Source of the DNA: Bacillota bacterium
Lineage (GTDB): Bacteria; Bacillota; UBA4882; UBA8346
Assembly: GCA_023392595.1 (NCBI GenBank)
Contig: JAEVYU010000034.1
Span: 124,001-188,000 of the forward strand
Length of the DNA stretch: 64,000 bases
Direction: 5' to 3'
The notes beneath the pieces are model-generated. The model did not search any database, was not told where the DNA came from, and saw only the letters and a program-made list of their open reading frames with translations. This document shows, one piece after another, positions 35,353 through 45,063 of this stretch (its first letter is position 1; the number at the start of each line of letters is the position of its first letter). The position numbers were made by a program, and so were the translations under genes.

Positions 35353-36249
35353 TCACACCTTCTCCGCGATTATTTCGCCCATAATTCCGGTAGGTTTATA
35401 CAGTAAAATCACTATCAGCAAGATAAAAGCGAGGGCATCGCGATAACCGGTCAAATCCGGCAGAAAGGCAATCAACATGATTTCACCAATACCCAGGAGA
35501 AAGCCGCCGATAACTGCTCCCTTGATATCGCCGATACCCCCGATAACCGCGGCGATGAAGCACTTAAGTCCGGGAATAACTCCCATCAAAGGGGCGATCT
35601 GGGGATACTTCATGCCCCACATAATCCCGCCAACCGCAGCCAGGGCCGAACCAATACCAAAAGTAAGAGAGATCGTGCGATTCACATTCACTCCCATCAG
35701 ACGCGCTGTTTCGTGATCTTTGGATACGGCCCGCATGGCCATACCTGTTTTGGTCTTATTGATTAAATACAACAGGATAATGAGACAGCCAATTGTAACA
35801 ACCGGTATATAAAAGGTGACTTTTTGGATGGCGATAGTTCCAATTTGGATGACGCTTGTAAATGCATCGGGCGCCGGGAACGGCTTGGGGACGCCTCCGA
35901 AAAGTACAATCGCCAAATTTTCCAATAGAAATGAAGCGCCGATGGCTGAAATTAATATTGAAATCTTCGGAGCATCCCGAAGTGGCCGGTAAGCTGAAGC
36001 TTCAACCAATACGCCCAAAATGGCGGTCAAAACAATTACCAGCGGAAATGAGATATACCAGGGCATTCCAAAGGTAACGCCCCCAAAAAATGCAAAATAA
36101 GTGGCCATCATAAAAATATCGCCATGGGCGAAATTGATTAAACGCAGGATACCGTAAACCATGGTATATCCTATAGCAATCAAGGCATATAAACTCCCCA
36201 TGGAAATTCCATTGGCTAAATGTTGCAAAAAAAGATCAAGAGTCATCAT
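35353..36249 (-). CDS. livH: branched-chain amino acid ABC transporter permease LivH
   Basis: About 298 residues, eight or so membrane segments, with LivH motifs GSLYALIAIGYTMVYGILRLINFAHGD, here seen in blocks, MRAVSKDHETARLMGVN (coupling loop) and GGIGDIKGAVIGG. The frame is open to 36312, but the ATGs at 36249 and 36246 follow GGTGGT and give the normal N-terminus (MTLDLFLQHLANG). The choice between the two ATGs is open. Confidence 0.92.
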   Translation of the reverse strand: MMTLDLFLQHLANGISMGSLYALIAIGYTMVYGILRLINFAHGDIFMMATYFAFFGGVTFGMPWYISFPLVIVLTAILGVLVEASAYRPLRDAPKISILISAIGASFLLENLAIVLFGGVPKPFPAPDAFTSVIQIGTIAIQKVTFYIPVVTIGCLIILLYLINKTKTGMAMRAVSKDHETARLMGVNVNRTISLTFGIGSALAAVGGIMWGMKYPQIAPLMGVIPGLKCFIAAVIGGIGDIKGAVIGGFLLGIGEIMLIAFLPDLTGYRDALAFILLIVILLYKPTGIMGEIIAEKV

Positions 36250-36314
36250 AACACCACCGTAAATAAAAATTCCGTTATCCGATCCAAAATAGTTCGTGCT
36301 GCTTTCGGGCATTT

Positions 36315-36348
36315 AAATACGCTTCCTCCTCACGAAGGAAGCGTATTT
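36315..36348. terminator. intercistronic hairpin after the liv substrate-binding gene
   Basis: AAATACGCTTCC pairs perfectly with GGAAGCGTATTT around a 10-nt loop, between the binding-protein gene and livH. It lacks a proper T-run. Such hairpins after a binding-protein gene usually raise its mRNA over that of the permeases. Confidence 0.7.
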
Positions 36349-36361
36349 GAGAGCAATACAA

Positions 36362-37504
36362 TTACTTGGGTTGAATGGTATCCATATAAACGAATTTGCC
36401 GTTCTTCACAGTTTTAATCACTGCGCTCTTCACTGCATTGCGATTTTCATCAAAGGTAATGGTACCGGCGGCGCCCGGGAAATTCTTGGTGGCGTTGATC
36501 GCATTGCGGAGTTTGGGACCTTCAGTGGTTTTAGCGCGGGCAATAGCGGCGCGGATAACCAAATAGGCATCATATCCAAGGGCGGTCACTGCAGCCGGGT
36601 CTTTATCTTTGTTGGCCTTGCGGTAAGCATCAAGAAATACCTTGGATTCACTGGTAATGGGTTTTTCAGTTGCAAAGAAGGTAGAGAAAACTATGCCTTC
36701 GACATCTTTTTTACCGATATCAAGGAATTCCTGTGTTTCCCAGGTATCGCCACCGATAATCGGGCAGGTGATGCCCAGCTTTCTGGCTTGGCTGATAACC
36801 AAAGCCGATTCGGTAAAGTTACCGGGGGCAAAAATCACTTCCGGATTTTTGGCCTTAATATTGGTTAATTGGGCGGAGAAATCCTGATCTCCGGTATTGT
36901 AATTGGCAACCGCAACAATACAATTGTTATCTTTGGTCAGCTTTTTAAAGTTTTGAGTAAAGAAACTGGCTAAACCGACAGCATAGTCATTGGAAACCTC
37001 TTGAACAATCGCTGCTTTTTTGGCTTTTAACTTGCTAAAAGCATAATTGGCCATTACAGTGCCTTGAAATGGATCAATAAAACAGACCCGGAAATAATAA
37101 GGATTATCCTGGGTTACCAAAGGATTGGTACAGGATGCGCCGACTGCGGGAACTTTGGCATTTTTTACGATATCCCCGGCGGCCATTGAAAGCGAACTGC
37201 CCCAACTTCCAATGATCGCAGCGACTTTGTCTTTTTCGACCAGTCTTGCGGCGGCAGTAGCGGCCTCTACCTTGTCCGACTTGTTGTCGGCAATCACCAG
37301 CTCGATTTTTTTGCCTAACACAGTAGGATAGAGTTGGTTGGCAAGTTTAACTCCCTCAACCTCTAATTCTCCTCCAGCCGCATTGGCGCCCGTCATTGGC
37401 TCAAAAACACCAATTTTAATGGTATTGCTTGCAGCTCCTGATACGCTTGCAAATACCGGAATCAATAAAACGAGAGCTAACAATAAACACAAACCACGTT
37501 TCAT
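36362..37504 (-). CDS. livJ: branched-chain amino acid type substrate-binding protein
   Basis: 380-residue exported binding protein: signal peptide KRGLCLLLALVLLIPVFASVSGA, then a type I periplasmic-binding fold of the Peripla_BP_6 family (IKIGVFEPMTGANAAGG, AAIIGSWGSSLSMA, VPAVGASCTNP, YAVGLASFF, FDENRNAVK). No lipobox is evident, although Gram-positive binding proteins are normally anchored. It is the first gene of the liv operon. Ligands of the family are Leu/Ile/Val, but amides, urea or aromatics are known too, so the substrate is inferred. Confidence 0.9.
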   Translation of the reverse strand: MKRGLCLLLALVLLIPVFASVSGAASNTIKIGVFEPMTGANAAGGELEVEGVKLANQLYPTVLGKKIELVIADNKSDKVEAATAAARLVEKDKVAAIIGSWGSSLSMAAGDIVKNAKVPAVGASCTNPLVTQDNPYYFRVCFIDPFQGTVMANYAFSKLKAKKAAIVQEVSNDYAVGLASFFTQNFKKLTKDNNCIVAVANYNTGDQDFSAQLTNIKAKNPEVIFAPGNFTESALVISQARKLGITCPIIGGDTWETQEFLDIGKKDVEGIVFSTFFATEKPITSESKVFLDAYRKANKDKDPAAVTALGYDAYLVIRAAIARAKTTEGPKLRNAINATKNFPGAAGTITFDENRNAVKSAVIKTVKNGKFVYMDTIQPK

Positions 37505-37787
37505 TAAATTGATTTCCCCCTTCTTTTATATTTTGGGTTTAAAATAAACCCAAATAAACTTGTTTCATTCGTGAAGTGATTCGCCAAGGATTCACACAAA
37601 CCTGCCAAAAGCTTCACATAAAGTTAAAAATTTCTATAAAATTTCGCCGTCCTCAATTTTAGTCCTGCCTCAAACTGAAGAAAAACCAAGAAATACCAAC
37701 ACTTGGAAGAATAAGAAATTATAAAAAAATTCAAAATCTGTCCTTGGGGTTTCCTAAACGGAGATGGGAAAATTAAGAGGATTTCTG

Positions 37788-38744
37788 TCAATAATTTATC
37801 AAAGAAGCGGCTGCTTGTTCCTGGGTCAAATCAGGTTCGAAATAAGGCACTACCAGATTGATCCCCCCTGGGATGACCTTAAAAACCGCTTCCTTTCCTT
37901 GAATGATCTCTCCATCAATATTCAGGGCAATCTTCTGATCACAAACTACTTTCACTTCACCGGCTTTATAAAATGAAACTCCAGGTAACCCACGATGTTT
38001 GCCTTTAACATATTTATGGAGCGTGGTGAGAATCTCCAAAAAGGTTTTTTCACGAATCAAGCAAATATCCAAGAGTCCATCATCAATTCTGGCATCAGGA
38101 GCGGGCAGGATTCCGCCGCCGTAATATTTTCCGTTAGCAATCGCCAACAAAAGGCACCGGGCATCAATGGTTTGATCATCGACCGTCACAACCATATGAA
38201 GATTTTTATAATGGAACACCGTCAGCAGGATACCGGCAAAATAGCTCAAAGCGGCAGGGATCCAGGAAAGCTTTTTAATGGCTTGGGCATGAAAAACCAC
38301 TTCGGCATCAAATCCAAAGGAAGCGATATTCGCAAAATACCGTCCGTTCACAACAGCGATGTCAATGGGCTCCGTAGCGCCATTTACAGAATAGGAAAGC
38401 AGGTCGTGAAAAGATTCCCCATGGGGGATGGATTTGAAAAAGTCATTTCCCGAACCGGATGGAATAACGGCCAAACTGCAATAGGCGCTGTTGCCGCTCT
38501 GAATGATACCATTGACAATTTCATTGAGGGTACCGTCCCCGCCCACTGAATAAATCCGCAACTCATGATGTTGCCGGGCTTTGCCGGCATATCGGCGGAC
38601 GATGTCCGTTGCATGGCCTGAATACTCGGAAAGTTCAATAATGTACTCATGACCGCATTCTGCAAAATAGCTCCGGATTTCCGGGATCAGTTTCAACGGT
38701 TGACCTTTCCCGGCCACGGGATTCAATACAAAGAGATGTTTCAA
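37788..38744 (-). CDS. diacylglycerol-kinase-family lipid kinase (YegS/BmrU/DgkB type)
   Basis: 318 residues with the kinase family start KHLFVLNPVAGKG, the nucleotide motif YSVGGDGTLNEIVNGI and SGSGNDF, and the C-terminal beta-sandwich part with LLDICLI and LNIDGE. Members phosphorylate diacylglycerol or related lipids at the membrane face. It lies 63 bp after a glycerol-1-phosphate-dehydrogenase-like gene in the same direction, which could supply a lipid backbone precursor. That pairing is an inference. No membrane segment or signal is seen. Confidence 0.88.
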   Translation of the reverse strand: MKHLFVLNPVAGKGQPLKLIPEIRSYFAECGHEYIIELSEYSGHATDIVRRYAGKARQHHELRIYSVGGDGTLNEIVNGIIQSGNSAYCSLAVIPSGSGNDFFKSIPHGESFHDLLSYSVNGATEPIDIAVVNGRYFANIASFGFDAEVVFHAQAIKKLSWIPAALSYFAGILLTVFHYKNLHMVVTVDDQTIDARCLLLAIANGKYYGGGILPAPDARIDDGLLDICLIREKTFLEILTTLHKYVKGKHRGLPGVSFYKAGEVKVVCDQKIALNIDGEIIQGKEAVFKVIPGGINLVVPYFEPDLTQEQAAASLINY

Positions 38745-38807
38745 GTCTATATTCCCCTATTTACTCAGTATGGAAGCATCTTTTGGGCAGAATGCCTCGA
38801 ACCCGTT

Positions 38808-39872
38808 TTATCTCAAAATATCAGCCAGGATTTCATCTTCCCGTAAAAGCTTTTTGGCGGCTATCCGGTTTTCTTCCCTATGGATGCAGGTGAGACGGTC
38901 CGGTTTCACGGTCGGAGCAATATCAATCGCTTTTTCAAAGTCGCCGGCTCGCAATTGCAAGCCTTTGACATGGGCAAAAAAGCCGGTTTCCGTTAAAAAT
39001 TTGGTGACTCTGGCATCCCGGTGGTTTTGCACCCTGCTCATGATATAGGTGGCGACTCCGACCTGGATACCGTGCAATGCCGGTTTTTCCAGCAAAGAAT
39101 CCAGCCCGTGGGATATCAAATGTTCACTGCCGCTGGCCGGAGCGCTGTTACCGGCAATTTCCATGGCAATTCCGCTCATAATAAGCGAATCCACCAGCTC
39201 TTTCAAAAAAAACTCATCGCGGATATTCATTTGAATATCCATCCGTACGATGCTGTTGACCGATTTTTTCCCGATCATCACCGCAAAATCGTTGACCGTG
39301 CCCCTGCCGTTTTTTTCTTCAAACTCCCAATCATAGATGGCGGTGATTTTGGAAACCAAATCTCCGATACCCGAATATATCAGATTCTCCGGCGAGCTTT
39401 TAATGATGTCGATATCCACAACGATTCCGTAAGGCATTTTCGCCGGGACGGATTTGCGGCGGCCGGCGATAAATAGAGAACATCCCGAACTGGAAAAGCC
39501 GTCATTGGAGATGGAGGTGGGAATACTGATAAAGGGCATGTTATTCAAAAAAGCGACATATTTCGCCATATCAAGTACTTTTCCGCCTCCAACCCCAATA
39601 ACCGCCTGGGTTTTGGCAGGTATGGCAAAGGCAAAATTCGCCAGATTCTCGATTTGGTTATCATCCTGTTCATAAATTTGCAAAATTTGAATGCCGGATT
39701 TTTTTAGGGACCCGACAACGGCTTCTCCGAACAGGGAAAAGATACCGGCTCCGAAACATACGATCACGTTGTTCAGAGCGTTCTTGGCAATCAGGGCGCC
39801 GATATTTTCGATATTTCCATTCCCCACATCCAGAATGGTGGGAATGGAAATCCGGCTGGTACTGGTTTTCAT
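38808..39872 (-). CDS. glycerol-1-phosphate dehydrogenase-like protein (AraM/EgsA type)
   Basis: 354 residues of the iron/zinc alcohol dehydrogenase superfamily, Fe-ADH_2 branch: NAD loop VIGVGGGKVLDMAKYVA, FISIPTSISNDGFSS, metal ligands likely Asp in GIGDLVSK and His in SEHLISHGLD and HGIQVG. The ISIPTS and SNDG motifs are typical of G1P dehydrogenases and B. subtilis AraM, which reduces dihydroxyacetone phosphate to sn-glycerol-1-phosphate. It stands downstream of arabinan-utilisation genes, as AraM does in Bacillus. A sugar-alcohol or other substrate is possible. Confidence 0.82.
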   Translation of the reverse strand: MKTSTSRISIPTILDVGNGNIENIGALIAKNALNNVIVCFGAGIFSLFGEAVVGSLKKSGIQILQIYEQDDNQIENLANFAFAIPAKTQAVIGVGGGKVLDMAKYVAFLNNMPFISIPTSISNDGFSSSGCSLFIAGRRKSVPAKMPYGIVVDIDIIKSSPENLIYSGIGDLVSKITAIYDWEFEEKNGRGTVNDFAVMIGKKSVNSIVRMDIQMNIRDEFFLKELVDSLIMSGIAMEIAGNSAPASGSEHLISHGLDSLLEKPALHGIQVGVATYIMSRVQNHRDARVTKFLTETGFFAHVKGLQLRAGDFEKAIDIAPTVKPDRLTCIHREENRIAAKKLLREDEILADILR

Positions 39873-39894
39873 ATGTTCTTACTCCGATTCGTGG

Positions 39895-40221
39895 TTATTT
39901 CAAAAAGAAAACTTCCCGCAGCGGTTGAATTGGCTCCGCTTCATTAAAATCGAATGAACCTTCAACCATCTTGGATGTAATAGCGTTCCAACGGTTACAG
40001 GCGTCGCTTTGGGCGATATATGCAAAGGCCGCCTGAACATCGTCACATTCAAAACAATAAAAAAATTGATTCCCTTGCTGGAATATGGAATAATTTCGAA
40101 TCCCCGCCCGGCTGTGTTCTTCCAGGACTTCAGGCCAGGGATTCAAATGCATTTTCACATATTCATCCAGGGCTTCCGGCTTTACTTTCCAGGTCCAGGC
40201 ATATTTGTTACTATGAATCAT
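39895..40221 (-). CDS. rhaM: L-rhamnose mutarotase family protein
   Basis: 108 residues matching the RhaM family (PF05336): YAWTWKVKPEALDEYVKMH, WPEVLEEHSRAGIRNYSIF with the His/Tyr of the active site, FYCFE and a C-terminal WN region. RhaM interconverts alpha and beta L-rhamnose. The start is ATG 40221 with GAGGTG six bases upstream. The 22-bp gap to the dehydrogenase gene suggests co-transcription. No rhaA/B/D is nearby, so it may act on another sugar or supply a wider pathway. Confidence 0.85.
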   Translation of the reverse strand: MIHSNKYAWTWKVKPEALDEYVKMHLNPWPEVLEEHSRAGIRNYSIFQQGNQFFYCFECDDVQAAFAYIAQSDACNRWNAITSKMVEGSFDFNEAEPIQPLREVFFLK

Positions 40222-40337
40222 CGCTCCCACCTCTGATTAATGAATAACCGAATGGTTGAGAACCCACCTTGAAATATATGTCCATTTTACCATATTATCG
40301 TTGACTGTTGGGAAGAATTTTGACCCAGGAACGAACT

Positions 40338-40456
40338 GGGAGGCTGTCTCAAAAATGAATTGAAAGCAATCAAAAATACTCTGCCGTTACATTCTACCGT
40401 TTATTTCAATATCCCATATTTCTTGATCGTTTCATTTCCTTTAAAGACAGCCCGGG
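40338..40456. repeat. dispersed inverted-repeat element (GGCTGTCTC family)
   Basis: An approximately 119-bp element with ends AGGCTGTCTCAAAA and TTTAAAGACAGCCC that pair imperfectly, lying in the gap between GH2 and rhaM. The same ends, in perfect form, occur at 63191-63308. It may act as a terminator for the GH2 transcript. No ORF is inside. Confidence 0.65.
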
Positions 40457-40461
40457 GGGGT

Positions 40462-42237
40462 TTAAACACTCTGGTGATTGGGGGCAGGTTTTGCTGAATT
40501 AATCTTTTGGATGAGTTCCGATGGTATTTTCAATTTTCGCTGCGCATCCATCAATCCGTTAATCTCTTGTTGGACATCAGTCAGTTGAGTATAGCAATAG
40601 CCGCAAATATAATGAGTATCTTGAATCGCTTTCGTTATCTTCGCATAGCGTTCCATAAATTCATCCTGATTTTTGACCGCTCCGTAATAACCCCAGTTTT
40701 CGTGGCTTTCACTGGCAAAAGCAATGCCGCCGTATTCTGTGACCAGTATAGGCTGCCCTTGATACCCATACCCTTCACAGTATAATAGCCTTCTTTCAGC
40801 CGCCCCGGCTAACAACTGTTCTTGATTGGAGTATTTTTCCATAAAATGCGAGCCCTTGGGCTCATAGTCGTGGATCCCGCAAATATCCGAATCAACTTGT
40901 TCCCAACCGTCGTTGCTGCTGATCAAGCGGGTCCCGTCCAATGCTTTGATTCCATAATAAAGTGCCCGGGCGTAATGTTGCTGTTGCCGGTCGGTTTTAA
41001 TGTTTCTGACTCCCCAGGATTCATTCAAAGGAACCCATGTAATAATGGAAGGATGATTATAATCGCGGTTAATGAACTCCACCCATTCCCTGATCACGCG
41101 TTCGATGGCCACGGCATGAAAATGATAAGTGCTGGGCATCTCACCCCATACCAGTAATCCCAATTTATCGGCCCAATAGTAATACCGGGGATCTTCGATT
41201 TTTTGGTGTTTCCGGGCTCCGTTGAAGCCAAGATCTTTTGTCATTTGAATATCATAGACAATGGCTTCATCGCTGGGCGGAGTCATTAAAGTATCCGGCC
41301 AATATCCTTGATCCAAAATCAGTTTTTGATAATAGGGCTTATTATTTAGTAAAATTTGATCTCCCTTGACCGAAATTTTCCTCATACCGAAATAGCTTTT
41401 AACCTGATCAATAACTTGTCCGTCTTTTACGATTTGAACCATAATATCATACAAGTTGGGATTCTCCGGCGTCCAATAATCCAGCTCATCAATGCTGTCA
41501 GGCTCTTGCAGGTGAACCAATAACCGGGAAATTCTATTTTCAATACTGGCCTGAACATATTTTACCTGTCTGTCCTGAAGGGTTATGGATACATTCAATG
41601 TCAATGCTTCCACCGGTTTATCCAGAACAATATCAACGGCAAGTTCCCGCCGGTCAATATCCGGAGTCATCTGCATCCGGTCAATATATACTTCACCCAC
41701 GGTTTCCAGCCATACCGTCTGCCAGATCCCGGAACTCGGAGTGTACCAGCAACGATCAGGCTTCTGCAACCAATATTGCTTACCACGGGGCTGTTCACAC
41801 TCATAACGATCCTCGACTCGAACTACAATGATATTGCTCCCGGTTTGTAAAAACCGGGAACAATCCATCTTAAAAGGCCCATAACCGCCTTGGTGGCCCC
41901 CGGCATACTCAGCGTTTAGCCACACCTTTGCCTGGTAGTCCACTGCCCCAAAGTTCAAAAGCACCCTTTTCCCCAGGAAAGAATCGGGAAGCATAAATTC
42001 TTTTTTATACCAAAAAACCGGATGGACGCCCAGCTCATGAATAGTACTGCGCTCACTCTGATAACAAAAGGGAACGATAATTCGGCGGGAAAAGTTGGGA
42101 CTTTGGTACCAGCCTTCTTTTTCCCCTTGATCCGAATCATCAAATTCAAAATCCCATTCGCCATTTAAATTGAGCCATTCGCTTCTCTCAAAATCTGGCC
42201 GAGGGTACTCCGGCCTTGGTATGTTCATATTATGCAT
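40462..42237 (-). CDS. intracellular GH2 glycosidase
   Basis: 591 residues with the GH2 order: sugar-binding jelly-roll domain (about 1-185, LNGEWDFEFD, NFGAVDYQAKVWLN, GGYGPFKMD), an immunoglobulin-like domain (about 186-290) and a TIM barrel with the acid/base Glu in ITWVPLNESWG and nucleophile Glu in LVTEYGGIAF. There is no signal peptide. Likely a beta-galactosidase, beta-mannosidase or beta-xylosidase/arabinosidase-type exo-enzyme acting on imported oligosaccharides. The exact sugar is not determined. It is directly downstream of GH51, in the LacI-controlled cluster. Confidence 0.88.
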   Translation of the reverse strand: MHNMNIPRPEYPRPDFERSEWLNLNGEWDFEFDDSDQGEKEGWYQSPNFSRRIIVPFCYQSERSTIHELGVHPVFWYKKEFMLPDSFLGKRVLLNFGAVDYQAKVWLNAEYAGGHQGGYGPFKMDCSRFLQTGSNIIVVRVEDRYECEQPRGKQYWLQKPDRCWYTPSSGIWQTVWLETVGEVYIDRMQMTPDIDRRELAVDIVLDKPVEALTLNVSITLQDRQVKYVQASIENRISRLLVHLQEPDSIDELDYWTPENPNLYDIMVQIVKDGQVIDQVKSYFGMRKISVKGDQILLNNKPYYQKLILDQGYWPDTLMTPPSDEAIVYDIQMTKDLGFNGARKHQKIEDPRYYYWADKLGLLVWGEMPSTYHFHAVAIERVIREWVEFINRDYNHPSIITWVPLNESWGVRNIKTDRQQQHYARALYYGIKALDGTRLISSNDGWEQVDSDICGIHDYEPKGSHFMEKYSNQEQLLAGAAERRLLYCEGYGYQGQPILVTEYGGIAFASESHENWGYYGAVKNQDEFMERYAKITKAIQDTHYICGYCYTQLTDVQQEINGLMDAQRKLKIPSELIQKINSAKPAPNHQSV

Positions 42238-42267
42238 AGCTTCTTTCTCCCCCCATCAGTCGTTACT

Positions 42268-44196
42268 TTACTTGCCTAGCGGTATGATAAAGCGCCGGAG
42301 GGAGCATGGAGGAACAGTCAGTTTCTGCTCAAGACCTTCCCAAGGGATTACCGAATCCTTAATCTGCACCAACTCCTGTTCGGCAGTATTGATATCATAC
42401 GAATTGGCCGAAGTGATTTCGGAAATCCGGATATTACTTTTTACTGCGGCGGCTTTGATATTCAAATGCAAGCTCGCCTCTTGTTCAAGATGACGGTTGA
42501 CAACAAAAACAACCAATTCATCAGCGGCATTCAGGCCGGAAACGATATCGACATAAGGGACTTCTTTTATCCCAACAACATGACCCACCGCTTCAATATC
42601 GTAAGTCTCACTTTGCGCCCTTGAGTCCACAATATCTTGGAGATCCGAATTGGCATATAATTTCAAAACATGATAACTGGCAGTCCGGTATACTTTACCG
42701 TGGTAACTACGGATGCAGCCGCCCTGCCAACCGTTTACCAAATCGGAAAAGTTGCCGATATCAATAAGAGCGCTGTTTCTTAAAAACATATTTAACATCC
42801 CGGCGTTAAAGATGGCCGCCTCTAAAGTATGCTCCCGGAAAGAGGAATTGTTATACATGGTATTCCATTCGGTGACGGCAATTTTAATATTCTCCGGAGC
42901 GGCAACGGTTTCCCGGATGGATTGGGCCGTATCTTGAACAATCTGTTCATATTTTTTAACCGCTCCCACGGTTCCGTAATAGATCTGTTGATTATCACAA
43001 GCAACCGCTCCAAGTTTGGGAGCATAAAAATGAAGCGCGATACGGTCCAAAGCTCCACCGGTAACTTTTAAGAGGGTGCGGTTCCACTCCTGGGAAAAAT
43101 CATTCCCTTCTCCTCCGCAGGCGATCATTTGAATTCCAGGATCTTTTTCTTTCATGGCCCTGTAAAAATGCAGATATTTTTCGGCAAACTCTGCCGAACT
43201 GCAATGGCCTATTTCCCAATCGCCGAATGTTTCATTTCCGATATCCCAGTATTGAACTTGATAGGGTTCGGGATGGCCGTTATCCGCCCGAAGTTTACCG
43301 TACTTGGTTTCCAAAGAACCGTTGCAATACTCTACCCAGTTTGCGGCTTCTTCCGGTGTTCCGGCGCCGAAATTGACACAAATCAAAGGTTCACATCCGG
43401 TATTCCGGCAAAACTTGATAAATTCATCGGTTCCGAAATTATTCTCCTCATTGCCTTTCCAATGGATATTTTCCTTGGTTGGACGGTTATCCTTGATGCC
43501 GATACCATCTTCCCAATCATAACAATCGGCAAAGCATCCGCCCGGAAAACGCATGATTCCCGGTTTTAAATCCTTGGTAGCCCCAACGACTTCCTTCCAT
43601 ACTCCGTCCACGGCACTGTGGGGCATTAAAGAAACTTGATCCAGTAATAAGCTGCCGGTTCCATGTAAAGCGATTTCGAATATCCCGTCGCTTATATCGG
43701 TCCGGGATTCAAAGGTATACTCATATTGATTCCAGCCATTATCCTTGACGGTAATAACCTTGGTAAAAAGCAGTTGCATTTGAGATAAGGATTTGAGCCG
43801 GATTTGAATCTCGCCCTTTAACTGAGTGGCTTTTAACCAAAGAGAGCCATGATAGGTTTCGTTCTTCTCCAAGTGGATGCCGTTTTGGGCGATTCCCCGG
43901 TAACCCCCGTAATGATTGATGACTTCAATTCGTTGGGAGTATTTTGAATTGAAGCAATCCCGATCATCCATAATGTAACTGCCGATATCATTGAATCCCG
44001 TCGGGTACCACGGATCCGATACTCCGTCATTGTTTTGATCAACATTTTCAAATCCCCGGTTCACCAGGAGTTCCGCCCACATCCCGCCGTCGATGCAATC
44101 TTGAATGAATTCAATGAAATTGCCGAATATGAGGGGACTCACTTCTGCAATTTTTTTAGCGGCATCAATTTCTACTTTAACTTTTAGTTTATCCAT
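42268..44196 (-). CDS. intracellular alpha-L-arabinofuranosidase, GH51
   Basis: About 642 residues: start of the barrel ISPLIFGNFIEFI (here EVSPLIFGNFIEF), an inserted carbohydrate-binding-like beta domain (about 70-195, GSLWLKATQLKGEIQI to LLLDQVSLMP), then the GH51 barrel with RFPGGCFADCYDWEDGIG, the acid/base Glu in WDIGNETFG and the nucleophile Glu in AVTEWNTMY, and a C-terminal beta domain. No signal peptide, so it works on imported arabino-oligosaccharides. Start is uncertain: ATG 44205 and 44196 are 3 and 12 bases from GGAGG. The frame is open further up to 44307, over the permease end. Confidence 0.9.
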   Translation of the reverse strand: MDKLKVKVEIDAAKKIAEVSPLIFGNFIEFIQDCIDGGMWAELLVNRGFENVDQNNDGVSDPWYPTGFNDIGSYIMDDRDCFNSKYSQRIEVINHYGGYRGIAQNGIHLEKNETYHGSLWLKATQLKGEIQIRLKSLSQMQLLFTKVITVKDNGWNQYEYTFESRTDISDGIFEIALHGTGSLLLDQVSLMPHSAVDGVWKEVVGATKDLKPGIMRFPGGCFADCYDWEDGIGIKDNRPTKENIHWKGNEENNFGTDEFIKFCRNTGCEPLICVNFGAGTPEEAANWVEYCNGSLETKYGKLRADNGHPEPYQVQYWDIGNETFGDWEIGHCSSAEFAEKYLHFYRAMKEKDPGIQMIACGGEGNDFSQEWNRTLLKVTGGALDRIALHFYAPKLGAVACDNQQIYYGTVGAVKKYEQIVQDTAQSIRETVAAPENIKIAVTEWNTMYNNSSFREHTLEAAIFNAGMLNMFLRNSALIDIGNFSDLVNGWQGGCIRSYHGKVYRTASYHVLKLYANSDLQDIVDSRAQSETYDIEAVGHVVGIKEVPYVDIVSGLNAADELVVFVVNRHLEQEASLHLNIKAAAVKSNIRISEITSANSYDINTAEQELVQIKDSVIPWEGLEQKLTVPPCSLRRFIIPLGK

Positions 44197-44216
44197 TTTT
44201 ATCATAAGCCTCCGAA

Positions 44217-45047
44217 TTAACCTTTGATTCCCGTCATGGCAATCCCTTTGGTAAAGTATTTTTGAGAAAACATATAGGCAAAAAACAAGGGGGCAATCGC
44301 TAAACAAGAACCTGCCATTAAAATGGCGTATTCAATTACATGTTGCCCCATAAACAGCGCCAATCCTGCCGGAAGCGGTCTCATCTCCACCGTATTTGTA
44401 AACAACAACGGATAGAGCAAGTCATTCCAATTGAACATGAAATGAAAAATACCCAGGGAAGCAAGAGCCGGCATACAAAGGGGCAACATGATTTTGCGGT
44501 AAATCCCAAATTCGCTGCAGCCATCCACCCGGGCAGCTTCTTCCAAATCCTTGGGCAGGGTTATGAAAAACTGCCTCATCATGAAGATACCGAAAGCGTT
44601 GGTAGCTCTGGGAAGGATTAATCCCCAATATGTATTTAAAATATTAAACTTGAACAATTCTACAAACAGCGGAATCATCGTAACCTGAAATGGAATCATC
44701 AAGGTACTTAAGACCAGGATGAATAAGATATTCCTGCCTTTAAAACGGAGCCGCGCAAAGGCATAGCCGGCCATTGAATCGAAAAGCAAGGAAAGGATGG
44801 TTACCCCCCCGGCAAAAATCAAGGAATTCTTATAAAAAAGCAAGAAGGGAATCCGCCGCCAAATGCCGTGATAAGCTTCAAAAGTAAAACGGTTGGCCCA
44901 TAATGCGGGAGGAAACTTTACGATATCCCCCTCAAACTTAAATGAAGTAACCACCATCCAGATAAACGGGTAAACCGTAATTGCAACCAGGATTATCAAA
45001 AATATGTTTCTCACCCATTGAAGGATGGGGATGTTGCTTTTAACCAC
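44217..45047 (-). CDS. sugar ABC transporter permease, MalG/AraQ type
   Basis: About 276 residues and six membrane segments, with the coupling motif EAARVDGCSEFGIYRKIMLPL and the MalG-type start WMVVTSFK. The GTG at 45047 has GGGGGAGG seven bases upstream and is the probable start. A frame extension to ATG 45080 would overlap the previous gene and has a poor ribosome site. It forms a pair with the permease upstream. No ATPase gene is in the cluster, so a shared MsmX-like ATPase must energise it. Confidence 0.9.
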   Translation of the reverse strand: MVKSNIPILQWVRNIFLIILVAITVYPFIWMVVTSFKFEGDIVKFPPALWANRFTFEAYHGIWRRIPFLLFYKNSLIFAGGVTILSLLFDSMAGYAFARLRFKGRNILFILVLSTLMIPFQVTMIPLFVELFKFNILNTYWGLILPRATNAFGIFMMRQFFITLPKDLEEAARVDGCSEFGIYRKIMLPLCMPALASLGIFHFMFNWNDLLYPLLFTNTVEMRPLPAGLALFMGQHVIEYAILMAGSCLAIAPLFFAYMFSQKYFTKGIAMTGIKG

Positions 45048-45063
45048 TTTTGGTCCTCCCCCT